6,608 nt of DNA from Allobrachymonas sp. (GTDB taxonomy: Bacteria > Pseudomonadota > Gammaproteobacteria > Burkholderiales > Burkholderiaceae_C), in the NCBI GenBank assembly GCA_018054915.1, contig JAGPIR010000072.1, positions 1-6,608 of the forward strand, in the 5' to 3' direction. Position 1 is the stretch's first letter. Each line of letters begins with the position of its first letter. Positions 1 to 6,608 of this stretch are shown in pieces. The notes below the pieces were generated by a model. That model was not told the origin of the DNA and did no database searches. It was given only the letters and a program-made list of their open reading frames with translations. The translations under genes were made by a program, and so were the position numbers.

Positions 1-1
1 G

Positions 2-1075
2 CAACCGGGCGCGGTGCCGCTTACAACGGATTTGCCGGGCCGGCTGGAGGCCTCCCGCCTGTCGCAAATTCGCGCGCGTGCGGCGGGCATTTTGCTCAAA
101 CGCCATTTTGAAGAAGGCAGCGATGTCAAGGCCGGGCAGTTGCTGTTCACGATTGATTCCGCCCCGTATCGCGCCACGCTCAGCAGCGCACAGGCCAACT
201 TGGCGCAAGCCAGCGCCCTGGCGCGGCGCTATCGCCCGCTGGTAGAGGCGAATGCGGTCAGCAAGCAAGAATACGATGCCGCCGTGGCTGCCGAAAAAGC
301 CGCGCGCGCGCAGGTGGAAACAGCCCGCATCAACTTGGGCTACGCCAACGTCACAGCGCCCATTTCTGGCCGCATTGGCCGTGCGTTGGTGACAGAAGGC
401 GCGCTGGTCGGGCAGGGGGATGTGACGCACCTTGCCACCATTCAGCAAATCAACCCGCTCTATATCAACCTCAGCCAGTCGGCCAACGAAGTGCTGCAAA
501 TGCGCCAGGCCTTGCGTTCCGGCCAATTGGCCACCGCCGAAGGCAATGAGTCGGCCAAGGTGGACGTGATTCTCGAAAACGGTGAAACCTACGCCCACAG
601 TGGCCGCCTGCTGTTTACCGATTTGACGGTGGATGAAGGCACCGGCCAGGTTACTTTGCGCGCCGAAGTGCCCAACCCCGAGCAGCTTCTGCTGCCGGGC
701 ATGTATGTGCGTGTGCGCCTGCATCAGGCACAGGCCGACAACGCCATTCTGTTGCCGCAGCAAGCTGTTACTCGTAGCACCCAGGGCGATGTGGCGCTGG
801 TGGTGGGGGCTGATGGCAGCTTCCAGCCACGCCCCATCAAGATCGGGCAGGCCCAGGGCAACAACTGGGTGGTGCTGGAGGGCTTGCAGGCCGGTGAAAA
901 AGTGATTGTGGAAGGCTTTACCCGGCTGCATCCAGGCGTGACGAAGGTCACCCCTGTGCCTGCCGGAGCCAAACCGGCAGCGGCGCGGCCAGCTGCTCCT
1001 GCTGCAGCCACATCGGCAGTGCCTGCGCCGACAACTGCGGCATCTGCTACCGCATCTGCCGCTGCGGCGCAATAA
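2..1075 (+). CDS. RND efflux periplasmic adaptor subunit (AcrA/MexA family), 5' end missing
   Basis: This is the membrane fusion protein that links an inner-membrane RND pump to an outer-membrane channel in the periplasm. The frame is open from base 2. The GTG at 14 aligns with an internal valine of the family, so it is not the start, and the signal peptide and roughly 40 residues lie outside the window. In order I see the first lipoyl half-motif (AGILLKRHFEEGSDVKAGQ, about 86-142), an alpha-helical hairpin (about 170-345), the second lipoyl half (NVTAPISGRIGR, from about 350), the beta-barrel, and a membrane-proximal domain containing LLPGMYVRVRL and ILLPQQAVTR. The hairpin tip carries the R-x3-L-x6-S channel-docking pattern (R at 227, L at 239, S at 260), which matches AcrA R128/L132/S139. 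After the conserved fold there is a 40-residue tail (953-1072), half of it alanine with many prolines, which is low-complexity and likely disordered. The gene is first in the visible operon, 18 bases before the pump gene. The family call is secure; the drug spectrum cannot be read from sequence. Confidence 0.96.
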   Translation, partial: QPGAVPLTTDLPGRLEASRLSQIRARAAGILLKRHFEEGSDVKAGQLLFTIDSAPYRATLSSAQANLAQASALARRYRPLVEANAVSKQEYDAAVAAEKAARAQVETARINLGYANVTAPISGRIGRALVTEGALVGQGDVTHLATIQQINPLYINLSQSANEVLQMRQALRSGQLATAEGNESAKVDVILENGETYAHSGRLLFTDLTVDEGTGQVTLRAEVPNPEQLLLPGMYVRVRLHQAQADNAILLPQQAVTRSTQGDVALVVGADGSFQPRPIKIGQAQGNNWVVLEGLQAGEKVIVEGFTRLHPGVTKVTPVPAGAKPAAARPAAPAAATSAVPAPTTAASATASAAAAQ

Positions 1076-1093
1076 GCGGGAGCCTGATCAATC
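1076..1093 (+). promoter_or_regulatory. Ribosome binding site region of the RND pump gene
   Basis: The 18-base gap between the adaptor stop codon and the pump ATG contains GGGAG at 1078-1082, a plausible Shine-Dalgarno match. Its 11-base distance to the ATG is on the long side. No promoter or terminator fits in this gap, so the two genes should be co-transcribed. The ATG at 1094 is supported because the protein then begins MAKFFIHRPIFAW, the usual N-terminus of HAE1 pumps directly before transmembrane helix 1. Confidence 0.55.
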
Positions 1094-4000
1094 ATGGCCA
1101 AGTTTTTTATTCATCGACCGATTTTTGCCTGGGTGGTGGCCATCTTCATCGTCCTGGTAGGTGTTATTTCCATGCGGCTGTTGCCGGTGGCGGCCTATCC
1201 ATCGGTAGCGCCGCCCACCATCAACGTGACGGCTTCTTACCCCGGGGCGGATGCCGCCACCATCGACGAAACCGTCAACTCGCTGATTGAGCGCGAAATG
1301 AACGGTGTGGATGGGCTGATGTACATGTCGTCTTCGGCGCTGGCCGTGGGTAGCGGCACAGTGACCCTGACCTTCGAGCCGGGCACCGACGAGCGTCTGG
1401 CGCTGGTGGACGTGCAAAACCGCTTGGCGCGTGTAGAGCCGCGCCTGCCGGATATGGTCAAGCAGATTGGCGTACAGGTGCAACGCGCCAACGCCAATTT
1501 TTTGATGGCGGTGGCGTTTCGCAGCACCAATCCGAGCTTCAGCAGCGATGATGTGGCTGACTATGTGACCCGCAACGTTCTGCCCGAGTTGCAACGCGTG
1601 GCCGGTGTAGGTAGCGCGCAACTGTTCGGTTCGGGGCGCGCCATGCGCATTTGGGTGGATCCAGCCAAGCTCGAGGGCTATGGTTTGTCCATGTCCAGCG
1701 TGACGGGCGCTATCAGCGCGCAGAACCTGCAAATTTCAGCAGGTGCCTTGGGCGACACGCCCAATGTGAGCGGCCAAACCATGACGGCGACCATCAGCGT
1801 GTCCGGCCAGCTCACCAAAGTGGAAGAGTTCGAGAATATCGTGCTCACTGCGCGTGCAGACGGCTCGACCGTGCGCATGCGCGATGTGGCGCGTGTGGAA
1901 TTGGGCGCAGAGTCGTACAGCCAGTCGGCTCGTATCAATGGCGAGCCGGGCGCGGTGGTGGGCATTCAGCTCAACTCCAGCGCCAATGCGCTGGATACGG
2001 CCACCGCCATCAAGGCGCGTCTGACCGAGATGGAGCCCTATCTGCCCAGTGGGGTGGAGTGGTCCGCGCCGTATGACAGTTCCAAATTCGTGTCGGTTTC
2101 CATCCAGCAGGTGGTGCAGACACTGCTGGAGGCCATGGTGTTGGTGTTTATCGTGATGTTCGTCTTTTTGCAGAACTGGCGGTACACGGCGATTCCGAGT
2201 ATTGTGGTGCCCATTTCGCTGGTGGGCACTTTTGTGGCCATGCAAATGTTCGGGGTGTCCATCAACATCCTGTCGATGTTTGCCATGGTGCTGGCCATTG
2301 GTACCGTGGTGGATGATGCCATTGTGGTGGTCGAGAACGTCGAAACCATCATGGCGCGCGACGGCCTGTCACCCAAAGAAGCCACTATCAAGGCCATGGA
2401 GCAGATTTCGGGCGCCATTGTGGGCATGACGATGATCGTGATTGCCGTGTTTGTGCCGTTGACTTTCTTCAGCGGCACCACAGGCAATATTTACCGCCAG
2501 TTCTCCATCGTGATGGCGGTATCCATCGGCTTCTCGGGCTTCTTTGCGCTCACACTGACCCCCGCGCTGTGCGCTACCATGCTCAAGCCCATTCCCAAGG
2601 GGCATGCGCATGATAAGAAAACCGGCTTCTTCGGCCCCTTCTTCAACTGGTTCAACCGTGGTTTGGGGAGCGGCACCAAGGCCTATGAAGGCCTGCTGGG
2701 CAAGCTGCTCAAGCGCACGGTGGTGATGTTGGGCGTGTACGGCGCCATCGTTGCCGGTGCGGCGCTGATTTATACCCGTTTGCCTACATCCTTCCTGCCG
2801 ACGGAAGACCAAGGCTCCATGATGATCATGGCGCAACTGCCGCCGGGTGCCACGCGCGACCGTACCGTGGCCGTGCTGGAGCAGGCCGAGCAATACCTGT
2901 TGCAGCAGCCCGAGGTTGACAGCGTCGTGACCATCCAGGGCTTCAGCTTCATGGGGGAGGGGCAGAACATGGGTATGGGCTTCATTTCGCTCAAAGACTG
3001 GAGCGAGCGCAAGAAGCCTGGCAGCGACGCGACCTCGGTGGTGGGGCGTGCTTTTGGGGCGTTTGGTCAGATTCGCGACGGTTTTGTTATGGCCCTGCAA
3101 GAACCCGCCATCCCCGAGCTGGGTACGTCCAGCGGGTTCTCTTTCCGTCTGCAAGACCGCAGCGGCGCGGGGCATGATGCCCTGCTGGCCGCGCGCAATC
3201 AGTTGTTGGGCGCAGCCATGCAAAGCCCTGTGCTGACCGGCGTGCGTGCAGACGGCGTGGAAGATGCGCCGCAGTGGCAAATCATTATTGACAGGGATGC
3301 AGTAGCCGCCCAGAACGTGAGCATGGTCTCCGTTGCCAGCACGCTGGCTACGGCATTGGGGTCGAGCTACGTCAATGACTTTCCGAACGCGGGTTATATG
3401 CAGCGCGTGACCGTGCAGGCTGAAGCCGCGCGCCGCATGCAGCCCGAAGATGTGTTACGTCTGAAAGTGCCCAACAACAACGGTCAGTTGGTGCCGCTAT
3501 CTACCATGGTTAGCACCCGCTGGATTACCGGGGCCATGCAGCTGCAACGCTACAACGGCTACCCTTCCATGAGCATTACGGGCGAGGCCGTACCCGGGCG
3601 CAGCACGGGCGAGGCCATGGCCGAAATGGAACGTTTGGCGGCAGACCTGCCAGATGGTTTCGGCTTTGAATGGACGGGCCTGTCGCTGGACGAGAAAAAA
3701 TCCGGTGACTCTTCCATGATGATGTACGGCATTGCGATTTTGGCCATCTTCCTGTGTCTGGCCGCCTTGTACGAGAGCTGGAGCATTCCGCTGTCGGTCA
3801 TTCTGGTGGTGCCGCTCGGCGTGTTTGGCGTGGTGCTGGGTGTGCTTTTGCGCGGCATGAGCAACGACGTGTACTTTCAGATCGGTTTGATTACCGTGAT
3901 GGCGCTGTCGGCCAAAAACGCCATTCTGATCGTGGAATTTGCCAAGGAGCTGGAAGAAAAAGGCATGAGCCTGTTCAATGCCGCCTTGCAAGCCGCGCAA

Positions 4001-4273
4001 TCGCGTGTGCGCGCGGTGCTCATGACGGCTCTGAGCTTCATTCTGGGCGTGCTGCCCATGTACTTTGCCTCGGGGGCCAGCTCGGCCAGCCAGCGTGCCG
4101 TAGGCACGGGCGTGATTTGGGGCATGATTATTGGCACGGTTCTGTTGTTCCTGCTGGTGCCGGTGTTCTATCTGGTGGTTCGTACCCTGTTCAAGGGCAA
4201 GAAAAAAGACGGCGCGGACGCTGGGCCAGATGTATTGGGCAATGACAGCCATAAGGAGATTTCCGCATCATGA
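1094..4273 (+). CDS. Multidrug efflux RND transporter permease subunit (HAE1 family, AcrB/MexB/MexD/AdeB-like)
   Basis: This 1059-residue inner-membrane proton/drug antiporter has the full length of its family. Twelve hydrophobic helices fit the standard plan: TM1 about 10-28, TM2-TM6 about 341-495, TM7 about 543-562, and TM8-TM12 about 875-1035. Two large periplasmic loops lie after TM1 and TM7. The proton-relay residues are all present: D407 and D408 in TM4 (GTVVDDAIVVVENVE), K941 in TM10 (LSAKNAILIVEFAKE), and R971 and T978 at TM11, equivalent to E. coli AcrB D407/D408/K940/R971/T978. Drug-pocket aromatics F136, F178, F617, F619 and F630 are retained, corresponding to AcrB F136, F178, F615, F617 and F628. 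The AcrB F610 position is V612 here. The switch loop reads FSFMGEGQN. Stretches in the C-terminal half (LQDRSGAGH, SSYVNDFPNAGYMQR, YNGYPSMSITGEA) recall MexD and AdeB as much as AcrB, judged from memory. The C-terminus is a short charged tail (KGKKKDGADAGPD). It is the middle gene of the operon and its stop overlaps the channel gene start. Function as a multidrug pump is a family-level inference; its substrates are unknown. Confidence 0.98.
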   Translation: MAKFFIHRPIFAWVVAIFIVLVGVISMRLLPVAAYPSVAPPTINVTASYPGADAATIDETVNSLIEREMNGVDGLMYMSSSALAVGSGTVTLTFEPGTDERLALVDVQNRLARVEPRLPDMVKQIGVQVQRANANFLMAVAFRSTNPSFSSDDVADYVTRNVLPELQRVAGVGSAQLFGSGRAMRIWVDPAKLEGYGLSMSSVTGAISAQNLQISAGALGDTPNVSGQTMTATISVSGQLTKVEEFENIVLTARADGSTVRMRDVARVELGAESYSQSARINGEPGAVVGIQLNSSANALDTATAIKARLTEMEPYLPSGVEWSAPYDSSKFVSVSIQQVVQTLLEAMVLVFIVMFVFLQNWRYTAIPSIVVPISLVGTFVAMQMFGVSINILSMFAMVLAIGTVVDDAIVVVENVETIMARDGLSPKEATIKAMEQISGAIVGMTMIVIAVFVPLTFFSGTTGNIYRQFSIVMAVSIGFSGFFALTLTPALCATMLKPIPKGHAHDKKTGFFGPFFNWFNRGLGSGTKAYEGLLGKLLKRTVVMLGVYGAIVAGAALIYTRLPTSFLPTEDQGSMMIMAQLPPGATRDRTVAVLEQAEQYLLQQPEVDSVVTIQGFSFMGEGQNMGMGFISLKDWSERKKPGSDATSVVGRAFGAFGQIRDGFVMALQEPAIPELGTSSGFSFRLQDRSGAGHDALLAARNQLLGAAMQSPVLTGVRADGVEDAPQWQIIIDRDAVAAQNVSMVSVASTLATALGSSYVNDFPNAGYMQRVTVQAEAARRMQPEDVLRLKVPNNNGQLVPLSTMVSTRWITGAMQLQRYNGYPSMSITGEAVPGRSTGEAMAEMERLAADLPDGFGFEWTGLSLDEKKSGDSSMMMYGIAILAIFLCLAALYESWSIPLSVILVVPLGVFGVVLGVLLRGMSNDVYFQIGLITVMALSAKNAILIVEFAKELEEKGMSLFNAALQAAQSRVRAVLMTALSFILGVLPMYFASGASSASQRAVGTGVIWGMIIGTVLLFLLVPVFYLVVRTLFKGKKKDGADAGPDVLGNDSHKEISAS
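4253..4258 (+). promoter_or_regulatory. Shine-Dalgarno site of the outer-membrane channel gene, inside the pump gene
   Basis: AAGGAG lies within the last codons of the pump gene, 11 bases before the ATG at 4270. That ATG overlaps the pump stop codon as ATGA (4270-4273). A strong site plus a 4-base overlap suggests translational coupling, which would help keep pump and channel output in step. It also decides the channel start, because no other upstream start in that frame has a comparable site. Confidence 0.75.
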
Positions 4274-5844
4274 GTCAGTTCATTGCACATCTTTCACAGC
4301 CTTTGGAGGCGCCGCGCGCGAGGCGTGCGGTGGTGGCAGCTGCGATGGCTGCGGCGCTTTCGGGCTGTAGCATGATTCCGGCCTATGAGCGCCCGGCCGC
4401 GCCCGTGGCGCCGCAATGGCCACAGGGCAGCAGTGCCGATGGCGCCGCTCTCCAGGTGGCGGCAGCCGCCGCTGCACCGGATCTTCCCTGGCAGGAGTTT
4501 GTGCTGGATGAGCGCCTGCGCGCGGTCATTGCGCTCACGCTCGAAAACAACCGTGACTTGCGCATTGCCGTCAAGAACATTGAGCAGGCGCAGGCGCAGT
4601 ACCGCATCAATCGTGCCGATCTCGGCCCTACGGTGGGTGCATCGCTCAGCGGATCGCGCTCTGTGCCGAATACGACTTCAACGCCGGGTTCGGTGGCCAG
4701 CAATTATTCGGCCGCCCTGGGCATCAACGCCTGGGAGCTAGACTTTTTCGGCCGTGTGCGTTCTCTGAGCCAGAGTGCGCTGTCCCGCTATCTGGCGACA
4801 GAAGAGGCCCGTAAAGCCGCGCAGATCAGCATGATTGGCGCCGTTTCCAGCACCTGGTTGAGCTTGCAGGCCAACAGCGAGCTGCTGGCGCTGGCCGAGC
4901 GCACGCTTGCCACGCGCGAGCAGTCCCTTTCATTGACCAAGCTGCGCATGGACGTGGGGGCCTCTTCGGCGCTCGATATGCGTCAGGCCGAATCACTCAC
5001 CGCCGCAGCCAAAGCGGCCGTGGCGCAGCAGCGCCGCATGCGCGCCCAGGACATCAATGCGCTGACGTTGCTTGTGGGCCAGACCCTTCCTGAGAACCTG
5101 CTGCCGCCGGTGCCTTCGGTGGCGGTGGACCGGCCGAGCAACGATGCGACCCAATCCACGCCGGTCACGCCGATCGGCAATACGCTTTCTCGCTTTGCCA
5201 GCGTGCATGTGGGGCTTCCTTCCGGGGTCCTGTTGCGCCGTCCGGACATCCGTGCGGCTGAACAGCAATTGGTGGCAGCCAACGCCAACATCGGTGCGGC
5301 GCGGGCCAACTTCTTCCCGCGCATTACGCTCACCGGCATGTTTGGGCGCTCCAGCCATGAACTGGATGATCTGTTCGGCAGCGGCACCCTGCGCGTCTGG
5401 TCATTCCTGCCGCAAATCAGCCTGCCGATTTTCGATATGGGGCGCAACATCGCCACGCTCGATGCCTCCAAGGCCGGGCGTGACATTGCCGTGGCGCAAT
5501 ACGAAAAGGCCATCCAGACCGCCTTCCGTGAAGTGGCCGATGCCTTGGCGGGTCGCGCGACCCTGGGCGAGCAGCTGGCTGCATTGGAAGCGCAGGCCAC
5601 GGCCAATCGCGAAAGCTACCGCCTGGCTGATTTGCGCTACCGCAACGGCATTGCCAGCTACCTGTATCTGCTCGATGCCCAGCGCGCCCTGTTTGCATCC
5701 GAGCAGGCGCTGACGCAGACCCGTTTGCTGGAGCGCCTCAACCAGGTGGAGTTGTACAAGGCGCTGGGTGGCGGCTGGAGCGAACCGGCGCCAGCATCTT
5801 CTTCCACGCCCGCGTCACAAACCGCCAGCGCCGCCGCTCAGTAA
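4270..5844 (+). CDS. Efflux outer-membrane channel lipoprotein (OprM/NodT family, OEP domains)
   Basis: This 524-residue protein is the exit duct of the pump: a trimeric beta-barrel in the outer membrane continued by a periplasmic alpha-helical tunnel. The N-terminus has a basic stretch (RARR, 16-19), a short hydrophobic core and a lipobox LSGC with the lipidated cysteine at C33. Ser follows at +2, which is compatible with outer-membrane sorting. Two repeated outer-membrane-efflux (OEP) segments follow, at about 80-275 and 318-500. Family hallmarks are LPWQEF (72-77), AWELDFFGRVR (154-164), DMRQAE (236-241), LPSGVLLRRPDI (316-327), FFPRITLTG and RYRNGIASYLYLLDAQ (456-471). Between the repeats there are about 20 residues more (about 290-310, polar and Pro/Thr-rich) than I recall for OprM. 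The last 21 residues (504-524) are a Ser/Ala/Pro tail beyond the usual end at LYKALGGGW. It is the last gene of the operon, translationally coupled to the pump. Identification is secure; only the exact subfamily is open. Confidence 0.97.
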   Translation: MSQFIAHLSQPLEAPRARRAVVAAAMAAALSGCSMIPAYERPAAPVAPQWPQGSSADGAALQVAAAAAAPDLPWQEFVLDERLRAVIALTLENNRDLRIAVKNIEQAQAQYRINRADLGPTVGASLSGSRSVPNTTSTPGSVASNYSAALGINAWELDFFGRVRSLSQSALSRYLATEEARKAAQISMIGAVSSTWLSLQANSELLALAERTLATREQSLSLTKLRMDVGASSALDMRQAESLTAAAKAAVAQQRRMRAQDINALTLLVGQTLPENLLPPVPSVAVDRPSNDATQSTPVTPIGNTLSRFASVHVGLPSGVLLRRPDIRAAEQQLVAANANIGAARANFFPRITLTGMFGRSSHELDDLFGSGTLRVWSFLPQISLPIFDMGRNIATLDASKAGRDIAVAQYEKAIQTAFREVADALAGRATLGEQLAALEAQATANRESYRLADLRYRNGIASYLYLLDAQRALFASEQALTQTRLLERLNQVELYKALGGGWSEPAPASSSTPASQTASAAAQ

Positions 5845-6608
5845 GCCGCGGCATACAGGCAACCTGGAACATGGGCGGCGCCCGTGCCAGTCACGCTGCG
5901 CCAGTCCACAGGTTCCCGCCGCAGCGTCTTGCTCGCCAGCCAGGCGAAGGCGGCGGCTTCCACGGCCTGGGGGTCGATGCCGAACTGGCTCGTGGACGTC
6001 ACCGCCACTTCGGGCAGTGCGGCCGCCAGACCCTGCATCAGGTGCGTGTTGCGCACACCCCCTCCGCACACCAGCAACCGGTGCACGGCAGGGGCATGGC
6101 GCCGCAGGTGCAGTGTTGCGGCCTGCACGGTGAAAGCCGTCAGCGTGGCCTGTACGTCTGCGGGGGGCAACGCCGTATGCGCATGCAATTGACGCTGCAA
6201 CCATTCGTCGCAGAAGTGGTCGCGCCCCGTGCTTTTGGGCGGCTCCTGTCCAATGTAGGGATCGGCCAGCAGTTGCTGCAGCAGGCTCGCATGCACTGTG
6301 CCTTGCGCGGCCCAGGCGCCGTCGGCATCATACGGTTGGCCGGTATGCCGGACGCACCAGTGGTCGAGCAGCACGTTTGCGGGGCCGCAATCAAAACCCA
6401 CAACGGCCCGGCCTGGCTGCAACAGCGTGAGATTGGCCATTCCACCCAGGTTGAGCACGGCCAAACCGGTTGCTTCGGCGCCCCACAGCGCGGCATGAAA
6501 GGCCGGCACCAAGGGCGCGCCCTGGCCGCCTGCCGCTACGTCGCGGCTGCGGAAGTCACACGCCACGGCAATGCCGGTGCGCTCCGCCAGCAAGGCGCCG
6601 TTGACCAG
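5838..6608 (-). CDS. anmK: Anhydro-N-acetylmuramic acid kinase AnmK, N-terminus beyond the window
   Basis: AnmK is a cytoplasmic enzyme of cell-wall recycling that cleaves and phosphorylates 1,6-anhydro-N-acetylmuramic acid with ATP, giving MurNAc-6-phosphate. The 256 visible residues are the C-terminal two thirds of an enzyme usually about 370 long. The frame stays open to the window edge, and the residues there (VNGALLAERTG) fit the family interior, so the TTG at 6593 is an internal leucine. Recognisable motifs in order are DFRSRD then GGQGAPLVPAFH (to 6495), LNLGGMANLTLL, FDCGPAN (6375-6395, usually xDTGPGN, whose Asp I recall as the catalytic base), KSTGRDHF (6213-6236), the VCGGGVRN nucleotide-binding motif (6048-6071), the EAAAFAWLA helix, and the ending VTGTGAAHVPGCLYAAAY. 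The ASKHA kinase fold is inferred from these. It runs convergently to the efflux operon and its stop codon overlaps the channel gene's end by 7 bases. Its promoter is outside the window. The Thr-to-Cys and Gly-to-Ala changes in the GPGN motif are unusual but the catalytic Asp is kept. Confidence 0.96.
   Translation of the reverse strand: MVNGALLAERTGIAVACDFRSRDVAAGGQGAPLVPAFHAALWGAEATGLAVLNLGGMANLTLLQPGRAVVGFDCGPANVLLDHWCVRHTGQPYDADGAWAAQGTVHASLLQQLLADPYIGQEPPKSTGRDHFCDEWLQRQLHAHTALPPADVQATLTAFTVQAATLHLRRHAPAVHRLLVCGGGVRNTHLMQGLAAALPEVAVTSTSQFGIDPQAVEAAAFAWLASKTLRREPVDWRSVTGTGAAHVPGCLYAAAY

Noticed and set aside
14..16. GTG as the start of the adaptor gene
   Set aside because: The frame is open upstream to the window edge. 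The residues QPGAVPLTTDLPGR fit the region well after the signal peptide in AcrA-type adaptors, and a start here would leave an exported protein without a signal.
2369..3280. Long open frame on the minus strand (303 codons) inside the pump gene, with similar ones at 1088-1732 and 3497-4252
   Set aside because: They lie fully antisense to a gene with strong family conservation. Their products are His/Gln/Arg-rich without recognisable motifs, and they have no convincing ribosome binding site. Long antisense frames are expected opposite GC-rich coding sequence.
4345..4347. Alternative ATG start for the channel protein at residue 26
   Set aside because: It would leave only seven residues before the lipobox cysteine, too short for a signal peptide. 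The ATG at 4270 has the AAGGAG site and the ATGA overlap.
5830..5852. Possible terminator hairpin at the convergent junction (GCCGC ... GCGGC, plus the palindrome GCCGCGGC at 5845-5852)
   Set aside because: The stem is only 5 base pairs with a 13-base loop, has no T run on either side, and lies in GC-rich coding DNA where such matches are common.
5768..6133. Plus-strand open frame of 121 codons running from the channel gene end into anmK
   Set aside because: It is antisense to conserved anmK coding sequence, Arg/Pro-rich, without a ribosome binding site or family resemblance. It is a shadow of the real genes.
6591..6593. TTG (minus strand) as the start of anmK
   Set aside because: The reading frame continues to the window edge with residues matching the family (VNGALLAERTG), and the N-terminal third of the kinase would otherwise be missing.

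Overview
The window is a compact stretch of bacterial chromosome, GC-rich (roughly 60% by eye), from a Gram-negative organism. It holds most of a tripartite RND multidrug efflux operon on the plus strand. A convergent peptidoglycan-recycling kinase gene lies at the right edge. Protein sequence style and codon use suggest a betaproteobacterium, probably Burkholderiales (Comamonadaceae-like). That placement is inference from overall resemblance, not from a marker gene.

Layout: (1) positions 2-1075, the periplasmic adaptor (AcrA/MexA family), missing its signal peptide because the window starts inside it; (2) 1094-4273, a full-length inner-membrane RND pump of the hydrophobe/amphiphile efflux (HAE1) family, AcrB/MexB/MexD/AdeB-like; (3) 4270-5844, the outer-membrane channel lipoprotein (OprM/NodT family); (4) 5838-6608 on the minus strand, the C-terminal two thirds of anmK, anhydro-N-acetylmuramic acid kinase. 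Genes 1 and 2 are 18 bases apart, genes 2 and 3 share an ATGA stop/start overlap, and genes 3 and 4 overlap tail to tail by 7 bases. There is essentially no non-coding DNA and no gene-free stretch above 300 bases.

How the genes work together: the pump captures hydrophobic or amphiphilic compounds from the periplasm and outer leaflet of the inner membrane, using the proton gradient. The adaptor bridges it to the channel, and the channel passes substrate through the outer membrane. All parts needed for one complete pump are encoded in order as one transcription unit. The proton-relay residues of the pump and the channel-docking motif of the adaptor are intact, so the system looks functional. 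The promoter and any local regulator (often TetR or LysR type in such operons) would lie left of the window and cannot be seen. anmK acts in cell-wall recycling and is probably transcribed independently from a promoter beyond the right edge.

I found no evidence of an undescribed system: no mobile element, CRISPR array, RNA gene or orphan gene. The points worth a second look are small: matching C-terminal tails on the adaptor and channel, a changed drug-pocket residue, a linker insertion in the channel, altered residues in an anmK motif, and the terminator-less convergent overlap.
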